DNA of 64,000 bases, taken from NCBI GenBank assembly GCA_035494735.1, contig DATJGS010000011.1, positions 16,857-80,856 on the forward strand, read 5' to 3'. How positions within the stretch are numbered: position 1 is the stretch's first letter; each line of letters opens with the position of its first letter. Shown here one piece after another: positions 18,039-28,319 of the stretch. The translations under genes were made by a program, and so were the position numbers. Source of the DNA: DATJGS01 sp035494735 (GTDB taxonomy: Bacteria; Eisenbacteria; RBG-16-71-46). The notes beneath the pieces are model-generated. The model made no database searches. It was not told where the DNA came from and saw only the letters and a list, made by a program, of their open reading frames with translations.

Positions 18039-19285
18039 CGCAGCGCTCCGGCCGCGGCCTCGACGAGACGCGCGAACACCGCGAGATAGTCCCGCGCCTC
18101 GCGCGGGTGCAGGAAATTGCCGCGCACGTGCTCGCGTCCGGCGGCACCGAGCCGGCGCCTGAGGTCGGGGGCGCGCAGCAGGCGCGTGATCTGGTACGCG
18201 CAGCCCTCGATCGAGTGCACGAGCATTCCGGTGCGCTCGTGCAGGATCTGCAGCGGAATCCCGCCGACCGCACTCGCCACCACGGCGCGGCGCTTCCACA
18301 GCGCTTCGGAAACGGTGAGCGCGAAGCCCTCGCGCAGCGACTTCTGCACGACGATGGCCGAGCGGCGCTGCAACGCGTTGATCGTCAGGTGCGCGTCCGA
18401 GGGGAGCAGGAGCACCGAGACCCCGCCGACCGCGGCCGCGCGTTCGCGGACTTCCGCGAGCACGGCGGCGCCCTCGGGGTCGTCGTCGGCGCCGCCGCCC
18501 GCCAGCACCAGATGCGCGTCCTCGCGCCCGCGCACCAGGCGGAACGCCTCGATGACGCCGAGCGGATCCTTGAGCCGGTCGTAGCGCGACACCTGCGTGA
18601 TCCACGGCCGGCGCGTCGGCAGTTCGAGCGGCGCGAGCAATTCGTCCTCCTCGCGCTCGTCCAGCTCGCGGTTCTTCTCGGCCAGCGGATCGATGCTGGG
18701 CGGCGCGAGGTAGGCGGGCACCGGCAGCGGCGGCACGAACGCGACGTGCGAGAAGACCGCCGCGTCGTAGCGGCCGACGACGGGCTCGAGCAGCGCCCAC
18801 GCCTGGGGATCGGCGTGCGACAGGTCGATGTGGCAGCGCCACAACCAGTGCTGTCCGGGCTGCCGGCGATGCAGCACGAGCGCGGCCGGCTGAGGATCGT
18901 GGATGAACACCAGATCGCCATCCAGCTCGAGCGCCGCCGCGGCCCGGCGGTTCGTCTCGTGGTACCACTCGACGTCGTCCGCGCTCAGCGTGCCGGGCGC
19001 GCCGTGCAGCGTGTTGTGCAGCGTCTTCGTGATGCCGTGGAAGCGCGCGTCCCCGGGCATGACCTCCCAGCTCGTCGGCACGCCCAGCTCCTGGAGCAGC
19101 CGCACGAGGCGGTGCAGGATCTCGGCGACGCCGCCGCCGGTCGCGGTCGAATTCACCATGACCAGGCGGTGGCCGCGCAGGCGCGCGGCCAGCGTCTCCA
19201 GCATCTGCATCGGGCCGTCGCCGACCACCGCGCGGTAGCCGTCGACGAGGCTCGGCCCGTCGCGCCGCACTTCGACGCGGCTCAC
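18035..19285 (-). CDS. Trehalose synthase-like GT4 glycosyltransferase (TreT type)
   Basis: A 416-residue GT-B glycosyltransferase. Key stretches are VMVNSTATGGGVAEILHRLV (donor/acceptor loop), WEVMPGDARFHGITKTLHN, WRCHIDLSHADPQAW, VSRYDRLKDPLGVIEAF, and the EX7E motif in REGFALTVSEAL. These match trehalose synthases that join NDP-glucose and glucose. The GTG start at 19285 overlaps the DUF5752 stop by GTGA, so translation is coupled. It is the last gene of the minus-strand trehalose cluster. A related mannosyl or other glucosyl specificity cannot be excluded. Confidence 0.8.
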   Translation of the reverse strand: MSRVEVRRDGPSLVDGYRAVVGDGPMQMLETLAARLRGHRLVMVNSTATGGGVAEILHRLVRLLQELGVPTSWEVMPGDARFHGITKTLHNTLHGAPGTLSADDVEWYHETNRRAAAALELDGDLVFIHDPQPAALVLHRRQPGQHWLWRCHIDLSHADPQAWALLEPVVGRYDAAVFSHVAFVPPLPVPAYLAPPSIDPLAEKNRELDEREEDELLAPLELPTRRPWITQVSRYDRLKDPLGVIEAFRLVRGREDAHLVLAGGGADDDPEGAAVLAEVRERAAAVGGVSVLLLPSDAHLTINALQRRSAIVVQKSLREGFALTVSEALWKRRAVVASAVGGIPLQILHERTGMLVHSIEGCAYQITRLLRAPDLRRRLGAAGREHVRGNFLHPREARDYLAVFARLVEAAAGALR

Positions 19286-20022
19286 GAGGCGGTCTCGCCG
19301 CGCTGCAGCCGGCGCACGAGCCCGGCCACGGCCTGATGCGCGGCCTCGCGACGCTCGGCTTCGGGCTCGAACGCCGCGGCCGCGAGGCGCGGGCCGAGGC
19401 GCGAACGACGCCAGCGTGCGAGCACCTGCCGGCGCACGCGCGCGATCGGCTTGCCCGAACGCGCCGCCTCGAGCAGCCACTCGGCGAGGCGCGCCTCGCC
19501 GCGCGCGCGCAGCCATTCCAGCAGCGGCGCGTCGCCGGCCGCGAACCAACGCTGCTCCACGAGGTGGTAGTACCAGACCGAAGGGTCGGCCTCCGCCAGG
19601 TGCCGGAGCAGCGAGTCGCCGTCCTCGGCGACGCGCCCGGTGGCGATGGGCACGGATTCGCTCGTCAGGAACACGAACGCCGCGCCTTCCGGGGCCCGCC
19701 GCGTGGAGCGCACGTCGGCGAGCGCGCCGAGCAGGCGCTCGCGCAGCTCCACCGGCCCGCCGTCCGCACCCTGCACCGCGAACGACAGGCGCTCCGCCGC
19801 CGTGCCGTCCTGCAGCACGCCGTGCGCCCAGGCGCTGAAGTCGTCGGGCGGGAGTTCCGTCGCCGACGCGGAGCGCAGCACGACGTCCACGGCGTGATAG
19901 AACAGGCTCTCGATCGGCGCGTCGACGAGCGCGGCGCGCAACTCCGCCAGGTCGTGCGCGACGCGGTGCGTCGGGCGCACCAGATGCACGGCGCCGCTCA
20001 GCGCGAACGGGGCGCCGTTCAC
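19282..20022 (-). CDS. DUF5752 family protein
   Basis: A 246-residue soluble protein. PTHRVAHDLAELRAALVDAP, then SLFYHAVDVVLRS and DDFSAWAHGVL, are hallmarks of the DUF5752 family, often found beside trehalose or glucosyl-transfer genes. The C-terminal half is Arg/Ala-rich and helical. It sits between the MscS-like gene and the glycosyltransferase gene, overlapping both by GTGA (20019-20022 and 19282-19285), so all three are one translationally coupled unit. Function unknown; a regulatory or assembly role for trehalose synthesis is inference from context. Confidence 0.7.
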   Translation of the reverse strand: MNGAPFALSGAVHLVRPTHRVAHDLAELRAALVDAPIESLFYHAVDVVLRSASATELPPDDFSAWAHGVLQDGTAAERLSFAVQGADGGPVELRERLLGALADVRSTRRAPEGAAFVFLTSESVPIATGRVAEDGDSLLRHLAEADPSVWYYHLVEQRWFAAGDAPLLEWLRARGEARLAEWLLEAARSGKPIARVRRQVLARWRRSRLGPRLAAAAFEPEAERREAAHQAVAGLVRRLQRGETAS

Positions 20023-20732
20023 GTGCGCGCCCGCGTTTCGCTCGGCGGCGCGTCGTCCGAGGCGCGCAGCACCTCGACCACGAAGTCGCGCGCCAGCTCG
20101 CGGCAGCCGAGGCCGAACGCGAGCGCCGCGGCGAGCCCGAGCGCCGCCATGGCGGTGACGCCGAGCGCCATCACGAACTGCGCCGCCAGCCCGATCTGTT
20201 CGAGCGCGAGCAGCACCGCGAACGCGCTGAGCACGCCGGTCACGACGCGCCCGCGCACGCGGCTGCCGCCCACGCCGGCGGTCGCGAACACGCGCCGCGT
20301 CACGCCGCCGAGGGCCATCGCGACGCCGAGGCCGACCACCATCTCGATCGTTCCGGTGGCCACGCGCGGCAGCACGTCGCGCAGCCGGCTGGCCACGGCG
20401 GACGACAGCTCGAGTCCGAGCGCGTCGCCGGCCAGCATCACGGCGAACAGCAGCACGAGCCAGTACAGGCTCCACGACGTCATGCGCGCCGGCTCGATGC
20501 CCGAGACCGTGCCGCCGAGGCGCAGCCGGCCCACCGCCTGATTGAACCGCACCGCGCGCAGCAGCAGGAGCGCGCCCCAGGCCACGAGGCGCGCCACCAG
20601 CCAGCCGACGAGCATCACGGCGGTGGCCAGCACCACCGCGAGGGCGGAATCGCCGGCCGACGCGGCCCACGCGCGCAGATGATCCCCGAAGGCCTGGAGC
20701 GAAGCCGATTGCAGGAGGATGAGGGGGTGCAT
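20019..20732 (-). CDS. MscS-like transmembrane-repeat membrane protein
   Basis: A 237-residue membrane protein with about four or five hydrophobic helices (AVVLATAVMLVGWLVARLVA; LYWLVLLFAVMLAG; MVVGLGVAMALGG; FVMALGVTAMAALGLAAALA). The last helix and the following FGLGCRELARDFV resemble the pore-lining TM3 of MscS-type channels and the 'conserved TM helix' repeat family, but the large cytoplasmic beta/alpha vestibule of true MscS is missing. GGGAG lies before ATG 20732. In a trehalose cluster it could help release or sense osmolyte pressure; that role is inferred. Confidence 0.65.
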   Translation of the reverse strand: MHPLILLQSASLQAFGDHLRAWAASAGDSALAVVLATAVMLVGWLVARLVAWGALLLLRAVRFNQAVGRLRLGGTVSGIEPARMTSWSLYWLVLLFAVMLAGDALGLELSSAVASRLRDVLPRVATGTIEMVVGLGVAMALGGVTRRVFATAGVGGSRVRGRVVTGVLSAFAVLLALEQIGLAAQFVMALGVTAMAALGLAAALAFGLGCRELARDFVVEVLRASDDAPPSETRART

Positions 20733-20759
20733 GGCATCTCCCTTCTGGAAGGAACCCGC

Positions 20760-20784
20760 CGCGCCGGCTTGGGATGCCGGCGCG
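20760..20784 (-). terminator. Intercistronic hairpin downstream of otsA
   Basis: A 9-bp perfect inverted repeat (20760-20768 with 20776-20784, CGCGCCGGC / GCCGGCGCG) with a 7-base loop lies between the otsA stop and the MscS-like start. There is no T-run, so it may attenuate or stabilise the mRNA rather than end it. Confidence 0.45.
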
Positions 20785-20800
20785 CGGACGGGCGCCGCGT

Positions 20801-22378
20801 TCAGGGCAGGCGGGCGTCCTCGGTTGGCGTGCGCAGACTCAGCCTCTCGAACGTGTCGAGGACCTCGATCGCCCAGTCGTAGATGTTGCGGCGCCGAACG
20901 GCTTCGCGCAGCGCCGCCATGCGCGCGCGCCGGGACTCGTCGGTCTCGGTGAGCGCGGCGTGGAAGGCCTCGGCCATGGCTTCACGGTCGTAGGGCGAGG
21001 CGATGTGCGCGCGCTCGAGTTCGCGAGCCGCGCCGGTGAAGGGCGAGAGCACGAGCGCGCCCTCACCATCGGGGCGAGCCGCCACGTATTCCTTGGCCAC
21101 CAGGTTCATGCCGTCGTGCAGCGACGTCACGGCGCACACGTCGGCCAGGCGGTAGTAGGGGATCAGTTCGCGGAAATCCAGACCGGTCTCGATGAACTGC
21201 ACGGTCTGGCCGCCCGCGCGCGGAAAGCGCCGGTTGATGCGCGCCACACACTCCTTCACGCGGCGCAGCACGGCGCGGTATTCGCTCAGCTCCACGCGTG
21301 ACGGCACGCCGATCTGGACGAACGCGAAGCGCCCGATCCACTCCGGATGGCGCTCGAACAGCCGCTCGATGCCTTCCAGCCGCTCGGGGATGCCCTTCGT
21401 ATAGTCGAGGCGGTCCACCCCGAGGCCGACGCGACAATCGCCGAGCCCGAGGCGCTCACGCAGAGCGCGCTCGGCGGCCGTCGTCGCCGGTTGGCCGGCC
21501 AGCGCCCCGATCTCGTCGGCCGCGACGCTGATCGGGAAGTGGCGCACCCAGGTGCGACGCCCGCCGCGCGCCAGGGCCTGATGATCGCGCTCGGCCCGGA
21601 CCTCGAGCGTGGTGGCGACGGACTCGATGAAATTCTCGGCGTGGGCACGAATGTGGAAGCCGACGAGGTCGCTGGCCAGCATGCCGTCGAGCAACTCCTC
21701 CTTCCACGGCAGGATGCGGAACACCTCGGGGTTGGGCCACGGGATGTGCCAGAAGTGGAGGATCTGGAGGTCGGGACGCGCCTCGCGCAGGAAGCGCGCG
21801 GCGAGCGCGAGGTGGTAGTCCTGAAGGAACACGAGGCCCGGCGCGTCGCCGAGTTCCTCGAGCACCGCCTTCGCGAAGCGCCGGTTGACCGCCCGGTAGC
21901 TCTGCCAGTCGCGAATACGGAATCGCGGACGCACGTACGCGATGTGGCACAGCGGCCAGAGGGCGCCGTTCGACAGGCCCGAGTAGTAGTGCTCGTGGTC
22001 GGAGGCCGTGAGCCACACCCGGCGCAGCGTGTATTCCGGCTGATCGGGTGGGCAGCGCACGCGCCCGCGGGCGTCGGAGGCCTCGACATCGGCGTCGCCG
22101 CTGCCGTGGGCGATCCACAGCCCGTCGAGCGCGCGCGCCACGGCGTCGAGCGCGACCGTCAGCCCGCCGGCGTTGCGCACCCACTTGATCTCGCCGTCGC
22201 CCCGGACGTGCGAGTACGGCTCGCGATTCGAGACCACGACCAGCCTTCGGTCGCGGACGTGGGCGCGGGCCCAGGCCACCAGGTTGTCGCGTGTCGTGTA
22301 ACGTTCCGGCTCGGTCGCGGTGGCGAGGCCGTTGGCGGCTTTGGCGAGCGCGGTACGGAGTCCACGTGCATCGATCAT
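20801..22378 (-). CDS. otsA: Trehalose-6-phosphate synthase
   Basis: A 525-residue GT20 glycosyltransferase making trehalose-6-phosphate from UDP-glucose and glucose-6-phosphate. The motifs VVVSNREPYSHV, VRNAGGL, FLQDYHLAL, FWHIPWPNPEVFR, GVDRLDYTKGIPERL and the C-terminal SLHDGMNLVAKEYV are canonical. I placed the start at ATG 22378, with GGAGG upstream; the frame is open further to 22528 but without family similarity. It is the first gene of the minus-strand cluster and diverges from otsB. Confidence 0.93.
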   Translation of the reverse strand: MIDARGLRTALAKAANGLATATEPERYTTRDNLVAWARAHVRDRRLVVVSNREPYSHVRGDGEIKWVRNAGGLTVALDAVARALDGLWIAHGSGDADVEASDARGRVRCPPDQPEYTLRRVWLTASDHEHYYSGLSNGALWPLCHIAYVRPRFRIRDWQSYRAVNRRFAKAVLEELGDAPGLVFLQDYHLALAARFLREARPDLQILHFWHIPWPNPEVFRILPWKEELLDGMLASDLVGFHIRAHAENFIESVATTLEVRAERDHQALARGGRRTWVRHFPISVAADEIGALAGQPATTAAERALRERLGLGDCRVGLGVDRLDYTKGIPERLEGIERLFERHPEWIGRFAFVQIGVPSRVELSEYRAVLRRVKECVARINRRFPRAGGQTVQFIETGLDFRELIPYYRLADVCAVTSLHDGMNLVAKEYVAARPDGEGALVLSPFTGAARELERAHIASPYDREAMAEAFHAALTETDESRRARMAALREAVRRRNIYDWAIEVLDTFERLSLRTPTEDARLP

Positions 22379-22567
22379 CTCGGCGCCCTCCGGGTGCCCT
22401 CCGAGATGCGGCCTTGCGCTCCCGAGAATAGGCCAGATCGGGGTTCGGAGGCCAACCGACTGGGGCGCATTGATTTGACGGCACAGATCAGCCCGGTGAT
22501 GCTGCCTGCGCCGCGGCTGGGCCGCCATGCGGCGGGAGGGCGAACGGCCCGAACGAGAGGACGGCGG

Positions 22568-23353
22568 ATGGCGATCGACGTGTGGCGGGAGAGGCGGGAC
22601 GTGGCCGCGCGGTTGGCGGGCGCGCGAACGCTATGGCTGGCCAGCGACTTCGACGGGACGCTGGTCCCGATCCAGGATCACCCGAAGGGTGTGCGGACGA
22701 CCGCCCGCGCGCGCGCCGTCCTCGCCCGGTTGGTCGCGACGCCCGGCATCCGCCTGGCCGTCCTTTCGGGGCGGCGGCTGGCGGATCTGGAACGTGTGGT
22801 CGGCGTCCGTGGGGCGTTCCTGTCGGGGCTCGGAGGCCTGGAGACGCGGCGGCCCGGGCAGGAAATCCGGCGTCACGTGCCGGCGCGACGCCGGCTCGAT
22901 CCCGCTCTGCGATATACGCTCGAGTCCTGGGTCGGCCGGTTCGCGGGAGCCTGGCTCGAGGACAAGGACCTGTGCTGGGCCATCCACGATCGGGCGGTGT
23001 CGGCGGATGCGCGCGTCCGGCTGCGACGCGGCGTGCTGCGCCGGCTGCGCGCGCCCCGGGTTCGCGCGCGCTGGGTCGTCGGCTGGCGCGTCATCGAGGT
23101 CATGCCCGACGTGGACGTCGACAAGGGCGTCGCGCTCAGGGGCTGGTTGGGGCGTCCTCAGGGAGGGCAGCTCACCGCGTATCTGGGGGACGACGCGAAC
23201 GATCGGCCGGCCCTTGCCGAGGTTCGATCGCGCCGCGGGATCGCGGTCGGCGTCGGCGGGCTCCGCGCCCGCTACGCGTTGTCCGGGCCCGCGCGCGTGC
23301 TCCAGTTCCTCGAGTGGCTGGCCCTCGAGTGGAAGCGCTCGCGGGGCGACTAG
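22568..23353 (+). CDS. otsB: Trehalose-6-phosphate phosphatase
   Basis: A 261-residue HAD-superfamily phosphatase that converts trehalose-6-phosphate to trehalose. Motif I is SDFDGTLVPI (Asp27 nucleophile, Asp29 acid). Motif II is the Ser in VLSGRRLADLE, and the terminal metal motif is YLGDDANDRPAL. ATG 22568 follows GAGAGGA. It is transcribed divergently from otsA, with 189 bases between the starts. Its stop codon interlocks with the convergent HPt gene (CTAG at 23350-23353). Confidence 0.9.
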   Translation: MAIDVWRERRDVAARLAGARTLWLASDFDGTLVPIQDHPKGVRTTARARAVLARLVATPGIRLAVLSGRRLADLERVVGVRGAFLSGLGGLETRRPGQEIRRHVPARRRLDPALRYTLESWVGRFAGAWLEDKDLCWAIHDRAVSADARVRLRRGVLRRLRAPRVRARWVVGWRVIEVMPDVDVDKGVALRGWLGRPQGGQLTAYLGDDANDRPALAEVRSRRGIAVGVGGLRARYALSGPARVLQFLEWLALEWKRSRGD

Positions 23354-23723
23354 GCGGCGCGAGCCATCGCCAGGCGCAACGCCTGTTCCAGGCGCTGGAA
23401 CGCGGACGGCAACTCGGCGGCCCGCGCCGTAGCCTCGGCGAAGGATTCCGGCACCGAGAGGCGCTCGACTTCGTGACACAGGTGCCCGAGCTCGTCGCCG
23501 CCGATCGTGAGGCTGCTGCCTTTGACCGCGTGCGCCGCTTTGCGCAGCACGTCGGGATCGGAGCCGCGCGCCGCCGCGAGGATCCGCTTCAGCATCTCGG
23601 GCGTCGAGTGCAGGAACTCGCCGAGCAGCTCGCGCTCGAACTCGCGATCGCCGCCCGTCACTTCGCTCAGCCGCTCCTGGTCCAGGACCGTCCAGGGGCC
23701 CGCCGTACCGCCATCCGCCGTGC

Positions 23724-23727
<4 letters not shown>
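23350..23727 (-). CDS. HPt (histidine phosphotransfer) domain protein
   Basis: A 125-residue single-domain phosphotransfer protein. The phosphorylatable histidine is His66 in LRKAAHAVKGSSLTIG, and the helical bundle is typical. It starts with ATG overlapping the stop of the hybrid kinase by ATGA (23724-23727), so the two proteins should be made in step and form a phosphorelay. No downstream response regulator with an output domain is in the window. Confidence 0.9.
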
Positions 23728-25955
<2,228 letters not shown>

Positions 25956-26133
25956 GGAGCGGGCTCCCCGAGGGAGAAATGTGCGCGAAGCCCAAGGGGT
26001 GGCGTCCGGTTCCGTGGCCGCCACCCGCGAGCATCGCGTGGACCGCCCCGCGGCCGAGGGACCGCAGGGGAACGAGTTCCCTCCGATTATCGGCGTTGCG
26101 CGGCCCCGGGTTGAGGGTCTTGCCCGGCGATTT

Positions 26134-28143
26134 TCAGCGGCCGGGTTTGCCCTTCTTGGGGCGGCCGCGCGCCGCCGCCGCGCCGGAGGTGGCCCTTGCG
26201 GCAGCGCGCCCGCCCGGTTTGGGTGCCGCGGGCCCGGCCGTCGCGGACTTGGCGGGGGTCCGGGTGCCGCTGGGACGTGTGCCGGCCGCCCGCGTGGCGG
26301 TGGTCCTGGCGGCCGCGGACTTCGTCGCGGCTTGCGTGGCCACGGACTTCGCGCGCGGAGTCGTTCCCGGCCCGGCCGTCCCCGACGGAACCGGCGCCTG
26401 CGCGGCGGGCGCGTGCGCCAGGCCCGGCCGGCGCAGCGCCGCCCGGAAGCGCTCGAAGGGCAGGGTATTCAGCACGTCACGCGCTTCGATGCCGGCGCGG
26501 CGTGCGGCGAACACCCCGAAGCGGATGTTGTCGAGGTGGCGCACCGAGTGCGCGTCCGTGTCGATCACGAAGCGCGCGCCCTTGTCCTTCGCGAAGCGCG
26601 CGTTCACGTCGCTCAGGTCCGAGCGGTCGGGGTGCGAATTGATCTCGAGCGCGACGCCGCGCTCGACGGCGCGTTCGAAGACCCGCTCGAGGTCGAATTT
26701 CGCCCCGGGGCGCGTGCCGATGATGCGTCCCGTGGGGTGCGCCATGGCCATCACTCGGGGATGGTCGAGCGCGCGCAGCACACGCTCCGTGGCTTCGGCC
26801 GGCGGCTGGTCGAGTTGCTGATGCAGCGACACGATCACCCAGTCGAGCAGTTCGAGCCCCTCTTCTTCGAGGTCGAGCGAGCCGTCGGCCAGGATGTCGA
26901 CTTCGAGTCCGTGCAGCACGTGGATCCCCGGCACCGCGCGACGCACCGCCTCGATCTCGCCGACGGACTGGCGCACGCGCGCCGCGTTGAAGCCGTTCGC
27001 CATGGCCAGCGACTTCGAGTGATCGGTGATCGCGCAGTACGCGTAGCCGCGCGCCTGGACCGCGCGCACCATCGCTTCCAGCGTGTCCCGGCCATCCGTG
27101 CGGTCGGTGTGCAGGTGCAGGTCCGCGACCAGGTCCTCGAGTTCGATCAGCTTCGGCAGGCGGCCCTCGCGGGCCTGCGCGATCTCGCCGGTGTTCTCGC
27201 GCAGCTCCGGCGGAATCCACGCGAGGTCGAGCGCGCGATAGATCTCCTCCTCGGTGCGCGCCGCGACCGTCCGCTCGCCGCGCGTGAGCCCGTATTCGTT
27301 CAGGCTCATGCCTTTGTCGATCGCGATGCGCCTGAGCTCGATGTTGTGCGCCTTGCTGCCCGTGAAGTACAGCAGCGCGGCGCCGAACGCCTCGGGCGGC
27401 ACGTGGCGCACGTCGACCTGCAGCCCGTTCGTGAGACGCACCGAGGACTTCGTGTCGCCGCGGCCCAGCACGTCCGCGACGCCGGGCGACGTGACGAACG
27501 CCTCCATGACGGCTTCCGTCGCGCCGCCGGTGACGAGCAGGTCCAGGTCGCCGACCGTGTCGCGCCGGCGCCGGAACGAGCCGGCGATCTCGACCTGCTG
27601 GACGCCCGCGACCTTGCGCAGGCGCGCCGCCAGCTCCTCGGCGAGCGCCCACACGCCGCCCAGCAGCAACCGGCCGCTGGCCTCGGCGGAGTACGCGAGC
27701 GATTGCAGGATCTTCTTCTCGAGCTTCTCGCCGAAGCCCGGCAGCTCGCGCAGCTGGCCGGCCTTGGCGGCCGCCTCGAGCGACGCGCGATCCTTGACGC
27801 CGAGCGCGTCGAACACCTGGCGCACGCGCTTTGGGCCGAGGCCCTGCAGCTCGGTCAGCTCGACCATCTCGACCGGGAAGCGCGCCTTCATCTCGTCGTA
27901 GAGCGGCGTCGTGCCCGAGCCGAGCAGCTCGCGGATGTGCTGGGCGAGCCTCTTGCCGATGCCCGGCAGCTTGTCGAGGCCGTCCTCGGCGGCGGCGAGC
28001 GCGGCCAGCGGTTCGGCAAGCGATTCGACGACGCGCGCACCTTCGCGATACGCGCGCACGCGGAACGAATCCGCGCCGTCCAGCTCGAGCATCACGGCCA
28101 ATTGCGAAAAGACGCGCGCGATGTCCGCATTGCTCAGCGCCAT
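26134..28143 (-). CDS. polX: Family X DNA polymerase with PHP domain and basic tail
   Basis: 669 residues. The N-terminal helix-hairpin-helix motifs (DKLPGIGKRLAQHI; LQGLGPKRVRQV; LPGFGEKLEKK) bind DNA. The polymerase palm has GSF (188-190) with Asp199, Asp201 and Asp244 as metal ligands. The PHP nuclease domain (about 338-565) shows DLHLHTDRTDG, EVDILADGSL, MAHPTGR, NSHPDRSDL and IDTDAHS. These enzymes fill gaps in base-excision repair. The last ~95 residues are a low-complexity Ala/Thr/Lys/Arg/Pro tail absent from most PolX proteins, probably a DNA-contacting extension. Confidence 0.92.
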   Translation of the reverse strand: MALSNADIARVFSQLAVMLELDGADSFRVRAYREGARVVESLAEPLAALAAAEDGLDKLPGIGKRLAQHIRELLGSGTTPLYDEMKARFPVEMVELTELQGLGPKRVRQVFDALGVKDRASLEAAAKAGQLRELPGFGEKLEKKILQSLAYSAEASGRLLLGGVWALAEELAARLRKVAGVQQVEIAGSFRRRRDTVGDLDLLVTGGATEAVMEAFVTSPGVADVLGRGDTKSSVRLTNGLQVDVRHVPPEAFGAALLYFTGSKAHNIELRRIAIDKGMSLNEYGLTRGERTVAARTEEEIYRALDLAWIPPELRENTGEIAQAREGRLPKLIELEDLVADLHLHTDRTDGRDTLEAMVRAVQARGYAYCAITDHSKSLAMANGFNAARVRQSVGEIEAVRRAVPGIHVLHGLEVDILADGSLDLEEEGLELLDWVIVSLHQQLDQPPAEATERVLRALDHPRVMAMAHPTGRIIGTRPGAKFDLERVFERAVERGVALEINSHPDRSDLSDVNARFAKDKGARFVIDTDAHSVRHLDNIRFGVFAARRAGIEARDVLNTLPFERFRAALRRPGLAHAPAAQAPVPSGTAGPGTTPRAKSVATQAATKSAAARTTATRAAGTRPSGTRTPAKSATAGPAAPKPGGRAAARATSGAAAARGRPKKGKPGR

Positions 28144-28214
28144 GTCGACGGGCTCCAGGGTCGATGGGGACTAGGGGAGGCTGGGGAGCGCCACGCGGCT
28201 GGCCGCCCGAGGCG

Positions 28215-28254
28215 CGGGAACGCCCGCACAGTAGCGGGTGCGGGCGTGGTCCCG
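28215..28254 (-). terminator. Stable hairpin in the SPFH-polX gap
   Basis: CGCCCGCAC (28221-28229) pairs with GTGCGGGCG (28238-28246), extended by CGGGA/TCCCG (28215-28219, 28250-28254) around a small internal loop. It lies in the 176 bases between the SPFH stop and the polX start and could end SPFH transcription. Confidence 0.5.
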
Positions 28255-28284
28255 TCAAATGCCGATGACCGCGATACCAGGGGA

Positions 28285-28312
28285 GGCCGGCGACGCCATC
28301 GCGCCGCCGGCC
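28285..28312 (-). terminator. Hairpin directly after the SPFH gene
   Basis: GGCCGGCG (28285-28292) pairs with CGCCGGCC (28305-28312) in an 8-bp stem beginning 8 bases past the SPFH stop. There is no T-run. With the second hairpin at 28215 it makes a double terminator. Confidence 0.45.
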
Positions 28313-28319
28313 CCTCAAC

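Noticed and set aside
13875..18968. A 1,697-codon open frame on the minus strand
   Set aside because: Also an Arg-rich antisense shadow. The opposite strand encodes recognisable proteins over almost the whole length.
12518..19336. A 2,272-codon open frame on the plus strand
   Set aside because: It is an Arg/Ala-rich shadow of the BNR, P5C dehydrogenase and glycosyltransferase genes, produced by the very high GC at third codon positions. It has no domain and no ribosome site.
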